64,000 nucleotides of DNA from Tangfeifania diversioriginum (GTDB lineage: Bacteria; Bacteroidota; Bacteroidia; Bacteroidales; Prolixibacteraceae): positions 62,001 through 126,000 of the forward strand of contig NZ_FQZE01000012.1 of the NCBI RefSeq assembly GCF_900141875.1, written 5' to 3'. The notes below the pieces were generated by a model. The model did not search any database. It had not been told where the DNA came from and saw only the letters and a program-made list of their open reading frames with translations. Positions 29,101 to 37,430 of the stretch are shown here, one piece after another. The position numbers and the translations under genes are program-made. Every line of letters starts with the position of its first letter. Position 1 is the stretch's first letter.

Positions 29101-29439
29101 CAGCCCGATACCATTTTTTACCAAGGACTGGCACTTTTGAAACTGGGCCGGAAAAAAGAGGCAGAAATCAGATTCAACAAACTTATCAATTTTGGGTTGA
29201 AACATATCGATGATCACATCAAAATCGATTATTTCGCCGTGTCGCTGCCCGACCTGCTGATTTGGGATGCCGACCTGGATGCGCGTAACCGGATTCATTG
29301 TAAATACCTGGCCGGACTGGGATGTCTCGGTTTAGGGCAGGCTGAAGAAGCGATTCAATATTTATCGGAAGTGATAAAACTGGATCAGGCTCATCCAGGC
29401 GCGCAGATTCACCTGGCCATGGCTAGGGGGAAGTTTTAA
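26125..29439 (+). CDS. DUF5107 and TPR protein
   Basis: 1104 residues without a signal peptide. Residues about 40-340 form a DUF5107 domain (PELGGRIQMAFDKTKNRHF, GLTGPWISGGIEFNWPQHHR, WTWGNGDFGHAWDRNL), a beta-sandwich fold related to galactose-mutarotase-like proteins. Residues about 470-1100 are TPR repeats (RPYFEEALNRDPGDSRCNNA, GQFAKAEKYFRTAVQTL, QAEEAIQYLSEVIKLDQAHP). DUF5107/TPR proteins commonly accompany sugar transporters in Bacteroidota; the substrate is unknown. It is directly downstream of the MFS gene and probably co-transcribed. An 11-codon palindrome at 28063-28095 appears to have been inserted in frame between TPR helices. Confidence 0.85.
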   Translation: MIVKAWNEKVVIPTYGIGEPEKNPMFLGKRVYQGSSGVVYPHPVIEKILDKKEDKAWNAVFLENDYLKIMILPELGGRIQMAFDKTKNRHFVYYNQVIKPALVGLTGPWISGGIEFNWPQHHRPSTFEPVDYTIEENPDGSITVWCSEVERMFRTRGMAGFTLYPDKAYLEIKVKLYNRTNHPQTFLWWANPAVKVNDEYQSVFPPDVHAVFDHGKRDVSEFPIAKGTYYKVDYSPGTDISRYKNIPVPTSYMAITSKYDFVGGYEHDSKGGLLHVANHHISPGKKQWTWGNGDFGHAWDRNLTDEDGPYIELMCGVYTDNQPDFSWLMPGEEKSFSQYFMPYRDLGVVKNATKEAMVNLEVENGKATIKAYTTASYPAGKVLLACGDRILVEESFDFHPDTSFEKTVELPFGVKTEELYVAVKTVEGKVLVDWCPEPNSEKEVPAPAKAAKEPQDIESNEQLYLTGLHLEQYRHATYDPRPYFEEALNRDPGDSRCNNALGLWYLRRGQFAKAEKYFRTAVQTLTKRNPNPVDGEPFFNLGLALLYQEKDEEAYGAFYKSVWNAAWQDSGYFQLARLAMKKRNWEEALDLIDRSLSRNMHNHKARHLKVAILRKLDRLEKARRLADESLELDRFNFGVLYEKELFSPDRVSNSVRAELTGLIRGNIHNYIEFALDYAFAGLNDEAIQFIETGIREQTGNVYPLAFYFNAWFFYKAGMEEKSREILETAAKASPGFCFPNQPEALIALTWTVEKNSEDFKAWFYLGNYWYDAKNYDEAISCWETSRNITDRLPTVRRNLALAYFNKKQDGKKTLAELEAAFALDETDSRILFELDQLYKRLNRKPEPRLEMLEKHLPLVEDRDDLYLERVTLNNLLGQFEKAFELLMKRKFHPWEGGEGKVSGQYVFSLTEIAKKAIKNGEYTKALELLEQVKVYPENLGEGKLTVRQENDINYWMGVAFEKNGKTEEATRCWEMASNGMSEPAAAVFYNDPQPDTIFYQGLALLKLGRKKEAEIRFNKLINFGLKHIDDHIKIDYFAVSLPDLLIWDADLDARNRIHCKYLAGLGCLGLGQAEEAIQYLSEVIKLDQAHPGAQIHLAMARGKF
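28063..28095. repeat. 33-bp in-frame palindromic element
   Basis: AGCCCTGACAGGGTT at 28063-28077 pairs with AACTCTGTCAGGGCT at 28081-28095, with a TCG loop; 14 Watson-Crick pairs and one G-T. It begins exactly at a codon boundary (codon 647) and is 33 bp, so it adds SPDRVSNSVRA without shifting the frame. Confidence 0.75.
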
Positions 29440-29669
29440 TCTGATTATGATGAAAAATAATTGATTTTTGGGAAGTACTTTATTAAGACCAAAGTAACAG
29501 AATAGTGTTTCTGTTCATAATTTAAATTATCAACGAAAATGTAAATAGATTAAAAAAAACTTGACAACACAAATCTTCATTATATCTTTAAGTAAATGAT
29601 TTAATTCATTTACATTGCTCACTCTTAAAGAATTCTAATTCACTCAAGATTTAACTCAATTTAATTTAC

Positions 29670-29703
29670 AAGAAAGCCCGTTTTTTAGCGGGTTTTCTTT
29701 TAT
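29670..29703 (+). terminator. Rho-independent terminator
   Basis: Arms 29670-29680 and 29689-29699 pair over 11 bp with one wobble, followed by T-rich sequence. It is 230 bp after the DUF5107 stop and only 30 bp before the next ATG, so it either ends the PUL transcript or works as an attenuator in the leader of the VPS10 gene. The DNA at 29440-29669 shows no gene. Confidence 0.7.
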
Positions 29704-29732
29704 TTTGCCTCCTGATTTTTGAAAATAAAGAT

Positions 29733-32700
29733 ATGTTGAAAATTCATTTTTCCCTTTTCGTAGTATTGATTTTTTGCTGTGTAGAAAGTATTAATTCCCA
29801 AACTCAGTTTACTCCTTACGATGACCTCCCGGGAATTGATAAAGTTTACAAACCGGCTTTCAACGAAACTTACACCGGCTGGAAAAAAATGCTTTACGAA
29901 TTTCCGGTAAATCTTCATGAAATAGAAAATGATTTCAACAGTTACAGGCTCAAAAACAGCAATGAAAAATCGCCAGTTATCAAATACTACAAGTTGTGGA
30001 GAAGAGTCATTGAAAACTATGCCGATGGAGATGGGGAAATAATTTTACCGGATGTGGAAACTTACCGGAAGAAGCAGTTCAATGAACAGCAAAAAGCACT
30101 CTTTTCTCAAAAATCGGCACAATCAGATCCATCCAACTGGCAGTTTCTCGGACCAAAAGAAACGTTTTGGCAAAACGAAACCAACCTGAACGAAGCTTTT
30201 AAAACGCCCGAAGGCGATCCGAAACAGTGCCCGTGGCAGGCCAATGTGTATGCATTCGACGTTTCGAAAACCAATCCCGATGTCCTGTATTGCGGTACCG
30301 AAACCGGCTACATAAGTAAAACCATAAACAAAGGGTTGACCTGGGAACTTCTGGGAAAAAACTATCCGTTTGGTGGTGGTGCACCAGCCGTAGCCATTCA
30401 TCCCGAAAATGCCGACACCGTTTATGTTTCTGCCGGAAATCAGATGCACAAAACAACCGATGGCGGCCAAACATGGATGCCATTGCTGCAACCTTCTGAA
30501 CAATTTGGTGCGGTACGCCTGAAAATTCACCCCGAAAACCCTGACATTATAATCGCTGCATCATCTTCTGGATTTTTTATGACTGAAGATAGCGGTGAAA
30601 ACTGGTCGCGAAAATGGAGCAACGCAGTTTGGGACGTAGAATTTAAACCTGATAATCCGTCGGTAATCTATGCTTTAACAAAAAACCTTGCAGGAGTTTT
30701 CCAGGTAATCGTTTCAGAAAATACAGGGCGCTCGTTTAACGTTGATGACAATTTTCCTTCCACCTACCCCGAAGAATCGGGAGGTTTGCTTGCTGTTACA
30801 CCAGCCAATCCATCGTTGCTTTATGTTACACTTCTGGCAAGGGAAAACGGAGAGGGAATACCATTTATCATAAAAGGTGAAAACTCCAATGGAACATTCA
30901 GCTGGGAAGAAACAAAAAAAGGGCAAACCATACAGAAAGGAGGTCTCGGCGGTTTTACCAACGGTCAGGGCTACTTCGATTTGGTTCTTGAGGCTTCTCC
31001 CAACGACGAAAATCTTGTATTTTGGGGAACATGTACCCTGTTTAAATCAACTGACGGAGGTTACAACTTCTCAAAAACAGGCGGGTACGGCGGTGATTTC
31101 CCCATTCACCCCGATATTCAGGACATGCAGATTCTTCCCAATGGGGAAACCTGGGTGGCTACCGATGGGGGGATGAATTTTTCCACCGACTACTTTACCG
31201 ATTTGGCCAACTACTCGTCGCGCACACAAGGAATTGTGGGTTCCGATATGTGGGGATTCGACCAGGGATGGAATGAAGACCTGATTGTTGGCGGACGCTA
31301 CCATAACGGCAACACGGCAATTGCCGATTTTTACGACGAAAAAGCACTTCGCATGGGTGGTGCCGAATCGCCTACCGGCTGGGTGATAAAAGGGAAAAGC
31401 CGGCACGTGGCTTTTAATGATCTGGGAAACGGCTGGATTCTTCCCAAAACAGCCGAAAGTTTGCCCGAAGGACGCTTTATTTTCAGCAAATTTCCCAATA
31501 TGGATGAATATGGCGGAAGGCGCAGCAACCTGGTTCATCATCCCAATTATTACGGAACGCTTTATTTGGGAGAAGGAAATGGATTTTGGAAAAGCACCGA
31601 TGCCGGCGAAAACTTCGACCTTTTGCACCAGTTTCCCGACCGGGTGCGCTACCTGCAGGTGAGCCATAAAAATCCGGACGTTTTTTATGCCGATGTGGTT
31701 GGAAAAGGCCTCTACCGCAGTAACGACGGTGGGAAATTGTGGGAACACAAATCTGCTTTAACCAATGGCCAGTACGGCGATTTGTCGTGGGGAGGAAAAC
31801 TGTTTTTCGTGATTTCGCCTTTTAACGAAGACAAAATTTATGTGTGCCTGCAAAATGGAATGTGGTCGGCCGATGCCGGTAAAATTTTTGTTTCGGAAGA
31901 CGGTGGCGACACATGGACCGATTATACCAGCGGGCTCAACGAATATACCAAATGCATGGTTATTCAGCCAACTCCTGACGAAACAGATTTGGTCTATTTA
32001 TTTACCAACTCAAAAAACGGCTCACGGTCGAAAGTGTTTTACCGTTATGAAGGGCAACCCTACTGGAATGAATTCAACAGCCACTACCCTGCCGGCATGA
32101 CTGTGAACCTGGCGCTTCCGTTTTACCGCGACAGCAAAGTGCGCGTTGCCGGGAATGCCGGCATCTGGGAATCGTCCCTCGCAGAAACCACGTTTCAGCC
32201 AATTGTAAATCCGTGGGTGGAAAAGCCTTTCTACAATTGCATGGAGGATACGCTCTATTTTAACGATCATTCCATTTTAAACCATGAAGGTGCCCAATGG
32301 AACTGGGAAATCACACCGGAACCAGCCTACATAAGCGATGCCGGCATCCGCAACCCCAAAGTAGCTTTGGGAAATCCCGGAACTTATGATGTAACCCTCA
32401 CGGTTGAACAGGATGGCGAAACCTGGTCGAAAACAATTCATGAAATGGTTTCCACAACCACCTGCCCGTCGGTGAACGATTGCGGAAACCCAGCTGAACT
32501 GAATAAAGAAGATTGGTCGCTGGTTTATGTTGACAGCGAGGAGACTGTTGGAGAAGACGGGGCAGCTGCCAATGCATTCGACGGAGATCCTGATTCATTC
32601 TGGCATACCGAATGGTACTACAGTGAACCGGGGCAGCCACACGAAATTCAAATCGATCTCGGCCGTGATTATCAAATCAGCCAGTTGAACTATTTGCCGA

Positions 32701-33215
32701 GGCAAAGCAGTGCTAACGGACGCGTAAAAAATTTTGAACTGTATGTTTCGAACAACACCAACAACTGGGGCGAGGCCGTTGCTGAAGGTGCTTTCGAGTC
32801 AGGCGCAGGAAGGAAGCAAATTGATTTTGAAGCACAATCCGGCCAGTTTGTGAAATTCAGGTCGTTGTCAGAACAAAACGGAAATCCGTTTACCACTGTT
32901 GCTGAACTGGATTTTGTGGGTTGTATTTCCCAAAACAGTACCACAAGTAAAATGCAACAGTTGGCTGAAACAGGGGCTTACCCCATTCCGGCCAATGAGC
33001 AAATTACGGTAGAACTGCCCGCCGGACAGGGTTCTCCACAATGGAACTACAAAATGATAGATTTGACGGGCAAAATTGTGGATGCCGGCCGTTTCAGCCA
33101 TGTTTCACCGAAACATTCATTCAGTTTGAACGGATTTGAGCCGGGGATTTATCTCATGCTGCTAAAAAACCAGAACTCAGCTACCACCTACCGGATTAAA
33201 TTTGTTGTGGAATAA
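29733..33215 (+). CDS. Type IX-secreted VPS10/BNR-repeat protein with discoidin domain
   Basis: 1160 residues, exported by Sec (signal peptide about 1-22, ending SINSQ) and then by the type IX system. Asp-box turns TTDGGQTW, TEDSGENW, STDGGYNF, STDAGENF, SNDGGKLW and SEDGGDTW mark a sortilin/VPS10-like propeller from about residue 180 to 720. A PKD-like segment (GTYDVTLTVEQDG) is near residue 885. A discoidin domain at about 920-1060 contains FDGDPDSFWHTEW. The C-terminal sorting domain (YPIPANEQITVELP ... GIYLMLLKN) fills the last 80 residues. Such propellers include glycosidases and adhesins; no catalytic residues can be named. The sulfatase gene converges with it. Confidence 0.85.
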   Translation: MLKIHFSLFVVLIFCCVESINSQTQFTPYDDLPGIDKVYKPAFNETYTGWKKMLYEFPVNLHEIENDFNSYRLKNSNEKSPVIKYYKLWRRVIENYADGDGEIILPDVETYRKKQFNEQQKALFSQKSAQSDPSNWQFLGPKETFWQNETNLNEAFKTPEGDPKQCPWQANVYAFDVSKTNPDVLYCGTETGYISKTINKGLTWELLGKNYPFGGGAPAVAIHPENADTVYVSAGNQMHKTTDGGQTWMPLLQPSEQFGAVRLKIHPENPDIIIAASSSGFFMTEDSGENWSRKWSNAVWDVEFKPDNPSVIYALTKNLAGVFQVIVSENTGRSFNVDDNFPSTYPEESGGLLAVTPANPSLLYVTLLARENGEGIPFIIKGENSNGTFSWEETKKGQTIQKGGLGGFTNGQGYFDLVLEASPNDENLVFWGTCTLFKSTDGGYNFSKTGGYGGDFPIHPDIQDMQILPNGETWVATDGGMNFSTDYFTDLANYSSRTQGIVGSDMWGFDQGWNEDLIVGGRYHNGNTAIADFYDEKALRMGGAESPTGWVIKGKSRHVAFNDLGNGWILPKTAESLPEGRFIFSKFPNMDEYGGRRSNLVHHPNYYGTLYLGEGNGFWKSTDAGENFDLLHQFPDRVRYLQVSHKNPDVFYADVVGKGLYRSNDGGKLWEHKSALTNGQYGDLSWGGKLFFVISPFNEDKIYVCLQNGMWSADAGKIFVSEDGGDTWTDYTSGLNEYTKCMVIQPTPDETDLVYLFTNSKNGSRSKVFYRYEGQPYWNEFNSHYPAGMTVNLALPFYRDSKVRVAGNAGIWESSLAETTFQPIVNPWVEKPFYNCMEDTLYFNDHSILNHEGAQWNWEITPEPAYISDAGIRNPKVALGNPGTYDVTLTVEQDGETWSKTIHEMVSTTTCPSVNDCGNPAELNKEDWSLVYVDSEETVGEDGAAANAFDGDPDSFWHTEWYYSEPGQPHEIQIDLGRDYQISQLNYLPRQSSANGRVKNFELYVSNNTNNWGEAVAEGAFESGAGRKQIDFEAQSGQFVKFRSLSEQNGNPFTTVAELDFVGCISQNSTTSKMQQLAETGAYPIPANEQITVELPAGQGSPQWNYKMIDLTGKIVDAGRFSHVSPKHSFSLNGFEPGIYLMLLKNQNSATTYRIKFVVE

Positions 33216-33224
33216 TCGGCTGCG

Positions 33225-34766
33225 TTAATATGTTGAGCGATCGGTATCATTATCATTGTATTTCTCCTGAAGTTTGACAAGCTCAGTTTTCAGGCTGTCG
33301 ATGAGCGCGGCATGTTCCTGCGAATCAATCAAATTATTCATCTCATCCGGGTCGGTTGCCAGGTCGTAAAATTCCCATTCATCAATATCGTAATAAAAAT
33401 GAATGAGTTTGTACCTGTCTGTCCGGATGCCGTAATGACGTTTCACCATGTGCTCATTCGGAAATTCGTAGTAGTGGTAATAAATGCCATCGCGCCATTC
33501 CACATTTTCCTCATTTGCAAGAAGTGGTTTCATTGATTTTCCCTGAATTTCGGAAGGGATCTCCACACCAGCAAAATCGAGAAAAGTGGGTGCGTAATCT
33601 ATATTCTGAACCATTTCTGTCACCTCTCCTTTTGCAGAATATCCACGGGGGAGCCGCATGAGCAGTGGAGTGCGCAGTGATTCTTCGTACATAAACCGTT
33701 TGTCGAACCAGCCGTGCTCGCCCATGTAAAACCCCTGGTCGGACGTGTAAACCACCAGTGTATTCTCATCCAGTCCGTTTTCTTCGAGGTAATCGAGTAC
33801 CCTGCCTACATTTTCGTCAACCGACCGAATGCAGGCCAGGTAATCCTGCATGTAGCGCTGATATTTCCAAATATCCAGTTCTTTACCCTGCAGGTTTCGT
33901 TCAAGATAATCCTCTCTAATCGGATTGTAATGGGCTTCCCATGCCTTTTTTTGTTTTTCGTTCATCCGGGCCGTGTGATCCATTCCCGGGAAGCGCGATT
34001 CAATTCGCTCATCCTGCATTTTTAGGTCGTACCGAATATCCATATCGTTTTCCCGGATGCTCAGTTTTTGTTCTGCCGCTGCTGTACGTCCTTCATAATC
34101 ATCAAAAAAGTTATCCGGTACCGGATAGGTTTTTCCCCTGAATTCATCGAAATGAATTGTATCGGGCTGCCATGTGCGGTGTGGTGCTTTGTGGTGAAGC
34201 AAGAGGCAAAACGGCTTTTCACTGTCTCTTCCATCGAGCCAGTCCAGCGCAAAATCGGTAGTTAGTGTGGTGCAGTAACCTTCCACCTGCTTTTTCTCGC
34301 CCATTTCAATAAAATCGGGATTATAATATTCGCCTTGGCCCGGCAGTATGTTCCAGTAATCGAAACCGGTTGGGTCACTTTTAAGGTGCCATTTGCCAAT
34401 CATGGCCGTTTGGTAGCCCGCTTGCTGCAGCAGCTTTGGAAAGGTTACCTGTGAACCGTCGAATGTAACCCGGTTGTTAATCTGACCATTTACATGCGTG
34501 TGTTTTCCGGTAAGCAACGTAGCGCGGCTGGGCGCACAGATGGAATTCCCCACAAAACCGTTCGTAAAAATAACTCCCTCATCGGCAATCCGGTCGAGAT
34601 TGGGTGTTTCAATCAGTTTATCGCTGTAGGCACTGATGGTCTGGAAAGAATGATCATCAGTCATTATAAACAAAATATTGGGCTGTTCAACTGGTTCTTC
34701 GGTTTGTTTACAGGAGGTCTGGGCAATAAAAAACAGGGCTAAAATCACGGTTAAATTCCGGGTCAT
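33225..34766 (-). CDS. Family S1 (formylglycine-dependent) sulfatase lipoprotein
   Basis: 513 residues. Lipoprotein signal with Cys19 (lipobox QTSC). The sulfatase signature CAPSR at 77-81 provides Cys77, which must be converted to formylglycine by a maturase; LLTGKHTHVNG follows. Metal ligands are the DD pair in IMTDDHS (37-38) and the later TSDQGFYMGEHGWFDKR. It removes sulfate esters, probably from a sulfated glycan. The maturase gene is not in this window. It converges with the VPS10 protein gene with 9 bp between the stops. Confidence 0.92.
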   Translation of the reverse strand: MTRNLTVILALFFIAQTSCKQTEEPVEQPNILFIMTDDHSFQTISAYSDKLIETPNLDRIADEGVIFTNGFVGNSICAPSRATLLTGKHTHVNGQINNRVTFDGSQVTFPKLLQQAGYQTAMIGKWHLKSDPTGFDYWNILPGQGEYYNPDFIEMGEKKQVEGYCTTLTTDFALDWLDGRDSEKPFCLLLHHKAPHRTWQPDTIHFDEFRGKTYPVPDNFFDDYEGRTAAAEQKLSIRENDMDIRYDLKMQDERIESRFPGMDHTARMNEKQKKAWEAHYNPIREDYLERNLQGKELDIWKYQRYMQDYLACIRSVDENVGRVLDYLEENGLDENTLVVYTSDQGFYMGEHGWFDKRFMYEESLRTPLLMRLPRGYSAKGEVTEMVQNIDYAPTFLDFAGVEIPSEIQGKSMKPLLANEENVEWRDGIYYHYYEFPNEHMVKRHYGIRTDRYKLIHFYYDIDEWEFYDLATDPDEMNNLIDSQEHAALIDSLKTELVKLQEKYNDNDTDRSTY

Positions 34767-34822
34767 AATTCTGATGGTTTAAAAACTTAGAATAAATTAC
34801 ATTGATTATTACTTCGCGAAAC

Positions 34823-34855
34823 AAAACTAATATTATTTGCAAAATATAATCAAAG
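34823..34855 (-). promoter_or_regulatory. Candidate promoter of the sulfatase gene
   Basis: On the minus strand TTTG (34855-34852) and TAGTTTTG (34830-34823) are 21 bp apart and fit the TTTG/TAnnTTTG pattern; the ATG is at 34766. Confidence 0.45.
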
Positions 34856-34912
34856 GAAAAACCAACTTTTGAAAAAATTCCAGAAGTTTATTTTTCAAAG
34901 AAGAGACAATTT

Positions 34913-36142
34913 CTACTGGTCGTAATTGAAATGACGCAGGTGATGCCCCATTCGGTCGCGTTTTGTCTTCAGGTATCTCTGGTTATGCTCATTGGGCTCA
35001 ATTTCAATGGGCAGTGTGTCCACAACTTCAAGCCCGAAACCTTCTATGCCAACGCGTTTCACCGGGTTATTGGTAAGCAGGCGCATTTTGGTAACCCCCA
35101 GGTTACGCAAAATTTGTGCGCCTACGCCATAATCGCGTTCATCGGCTTTAAATCCCAGGTGAATATTGGCATCAATGGTATCCATTCCCTGATCCTGCAA
35201 CTTGTAGGCTGCAATTTTATTCAGCAAACCAATTCCGCGGCCTTCCTGCATCATGTAAACAATTACGCCTTTCCCGGCTTTGTCGATCATCTCCATCGAT
35301 TTATGTAACTGGTCGCCACACTCGCAACGCAGTGAGCCAAAAATATCTCCGGTCATGCATGAAGAATGCACTCTGACCATAATTGGCTCATTTACATCCC
35401 ATTCGCCTTTTATCAGTGCCACATGCTCGGCGCCGTTCGATTTCTGCCGAAATGGAATAATCGAAAACTCGCCAAATTGCGTGGGAAGTTTGACTTTTTC
35501 GCCCCTGTCAATTAAACTTTCGCTTTGAAAAAGGAACGAAATCAGGTCTTTTATCGATACGATTTTCAAGTTGAATTTTTGGGCCAGTTTCATGAGTTCG
35601 GGCAGGCGCGCCATGGTTCCGTCCTCGTTCATTATTTCAACCAAAACTCCGGATGGATAAAGCCCTGCCAGGCGGGTAAGGTCAACAGCCGCCTCGGTGT
35701 GGCCGCTACGGCGTAATACACCCCGGTCTTTTGCTTTTAGCGGGAAAATATGCCCCGGCCGTGCAAGTTCGGCTGGTTTGGTATTTCTGTCCACCAGCAT
35801 TTTAATAGTAGTTGCCCGGTCACTGGCCGAAATACCGGTAGTAACATCGGGGTGGATGCCATCTACTGAAACAGTAAATTGGGTTTCGTGGTACGAAGTA
35901 TTCTGCCCAACCATTAAATCCAGATCGAGCTCATTGCAGCGTTTTTCGGTGAGGGAAACGCAAATTAAACCACGCCCGTGAATGGTCATGAAATTAATAA
36001 CTTCGGGGGTAATTAATTCAGAGGCAAAAATAAAATCACCTTCATTTTCGCGGTCTTCATCATCTACCACAATTACCAGTTCGCCTTTCTTAATAGCAGC
36101 AACTGCTTCGGGAATTGTATTCAGTTTAATATCATCAGTCAT
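34913..36142 (-). CDS. ribBA: Bifunctional 3,4-dihydroxy-2-butanone-4-phosphate synthase / GTP cyclohydrolase II
   Basis: Makes both precursors of riboflavin; cytosolic. 409 residues. The N-terminal DHBP synthase half (about 1-205) has the acidic loop [13 protein letters not shown] at 24-36. The C-terminal GTP cyclohydrolase II half (about 210-405) has the zinc cysteines in [20 protein letters not shown] and the ending [18 protein letters not shown]. Both active sites look complete. I looked for an FMN riboswitch in the 270 bp upstream region and saw none. Confidence 0.96.
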   Translation of the reverse strand: MTDDIKLNTIPEAVAAIKKGELVIVVDDEDRENEGDFIFASELITPEVINFMTIHGRGLICVSLTEKRCNELDLDLMVGQNTSYHETQFTVSVDGIHPDVTTGISASDRATTIKMLVDRNTKPAELARPGHIFPLKAKDRGVLRRSGHTEAAVDLTRLAGLYPSGVLVEIMNEDGTMARLPELMKLAQKFNLKIVSIKDLISFLFQSESLIDRGEKVKLPTQFGEFSIIPFRQKSNGAEHVALIKGEWDVNEPIMVRVHSSCMTGDIFGSLRCECGDQLHKSMEMIDKAGKGVIVYMMQEGRGIGLLNKIAAYKLQDQGMDTIDANIHLGFKADERDYGVGAQILRNLGVTKMRLLTNNPVKRVGIEGFGLEVVDTLPIEIEPNEHNQRYLKTKRDRMGHHLRHFNYDQ

Positions 36143-36165
36143 GAAATATCTTCTTTAAATCAGCT

Positions 36166-36173
36166 GCAAAATT
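36166..36173 (-). promoter_or_regulatory. Candidate -7 box of ribBA
   Basis: The complement reads TAATTTTG, matching TAnnTTTG, 23 bp before the ribBA ATG at 36142. No -33 box is clear. Confidence 0.4.
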
Positions 36174-36245
36174 ACAATAAAATATCGAGAAAAGAATGAT
36201 ATCCGTCGCCGGACAGATTAAAAATAACACTGAAAAATTATAAAC

Positions 36246-37430
36246 TTATGCTCTTTTTGATTTTTCCCACCCTGCAGGCTGACCTCCCCTGAAGTATCTT
36301 AAAATTCCTCTTAATGCGGCATAATTAATGGATAAAAAGTAGTAGGGAATAAAAAGGATTTTAAACCTGATTTTCCGGTTTTCGAAATACCACCCTATAG
36401 CTGCCAGCAAATAACACAACACCTGAAACCAGAAAAACAGGGTGTAAAAATCAGGTTGACTCCATGCATTATTTTGCCAAACGATAAAAGCATTGAATAC
36501 GAAAAGTAAAAACAACGAAAGAGGTGCGATGGTCCAGCGCAGCACTTTATGCGACACATATTGCCAGGACAGCACCCCGTGCTGAAAAGGGTTCAGCAGC
36601 GATTTTAACCTGAAAAGCGCCTGAATTCCTCCGGCGGCAATTCTGATTTTCCGTTTTAATTCTTCTTTAACATTTAATGAAGCCGTTTCTTCTGCGTAGG
36701 CATCAGGTGTGTATGAAATTTTGTAGCCGCGCAGTGCTATGCGCAACGAAATAATAAAATCATCGAGAATGGTATCCGTTTCCACTTCTTCGAAAAGCTC
36801 CCTCCTGATGGCAAAAAGCTCGCCCACTGCTCCCACAGCGGAATTTAATTCTGCATCCAGTTTTTTTACCCACGATTCAAATTTCCAGTACAACCCTTCT
36901 CCGGCAGCTGCTGCAGCATCTGATGGTTTTTCAATAATGCGTTTTTCGCCGGCCACGCAACCGGTTTCCGGGTTGGCAAACTCGGCCACAATACTGCGAA
37001 CAGTATTTTTACTTAGCAGTGTATTGGTATCGGAAAAAATTACAACAGGTGCCTTCACAAATTGCATCCCGCGGTTCATGGCATTCATTTTCCCACGCCG
37101 TTCGGGCTGATGGTAAACTTCAAGATTACTGTAATTTTTTAGTATTTCGGGTGTTCCGTCGTCTGAGCCGTCAGTTACCCAAATGTACTGCACCTTATTT
37201 TTGGGATAATCGAGCTGAAACGAATTTTCCACTTTCTGTGCAACATAATCTTTTTCATTGTAAGCGGTTACAAAAAGGCACACTTCGGGCTCGTAATCAT
37301 TTGTATTTTTTTTCTTTTTGCCGAGGAAGAGTTTTCTCAATTGAACCGCTACATACAAAACCAATGCATACCCCACGAAGGTGTAAAAAAGAAGAAATAA
37401 AAGCAGCCAGAAAAATAGCTTCAAAATCAT
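36246..37430 (-). CDS. Family 2 glycosyltransferase, membrane-bound
   Basis: 394 residues. One membrane segment at the N-terminus (about 3-27), a GT-A catalytic domain (about 50-275) and about three to four membrane segments near the C-terminus (from about 305). GT2 marks: VTAYNEKDYV, VTDGSDDGTPEIL, the DxD-like SDTNTLLS and the late DDFIISLRIALRG. It resembles processive/poly-sugar synthases of the NdvC/HasA type by topology; donor and product are unknown. Its start overlaps the end of the GT4 gene by 4 bp (ATGA), so the two are translationally coupled. Confidence 0.88.
   Translation of the reverse strand: MILKLFFWLLLFLLFYTFVGYALVLYVAVQLRKLFLGKKKKNTNDYEPEVCLFVTAYNEKDYVAQKVENSFQLDYPKNKVQYIWVTDGSDDGTPEILKNYSNLEVYHQPERRGKMNAMNRGMQFVKAPVVIFSDTNTLLSKNTVRSIVAEFANPETGCVAGEKRIIEKPSDAAAAAGEGLYWKFESWVKKLDAELNSAVGAVGELFAIRRELFEEVETDTILDDFIISLRIALRGYKISYTPDAYAEETASLNVKEELKRKIRIAAGGIQALFRLKSLLNPFQHGVLSWQYVSHKVLRWTIAPLSLFLLFVFNAFIVWQNNAWSQPDFYTLFFWFQVLCYLLAAIGWYFENRKIRFKILFIPYYFLSINYAALRGILRYFRGGQPAGWEKSKRA

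Noticed and set aside
31071-31748. 225-residue minus-strand reading frame inside the VPS10 gene
   Set aside because: Antisense of the repeat-rich propeller; no independent evidence of coding.
36143-36245. FMN riboswitch before ribBA
   Set aside because: The upstream region is short and AT-rich, without the conserved RFN-element helices.
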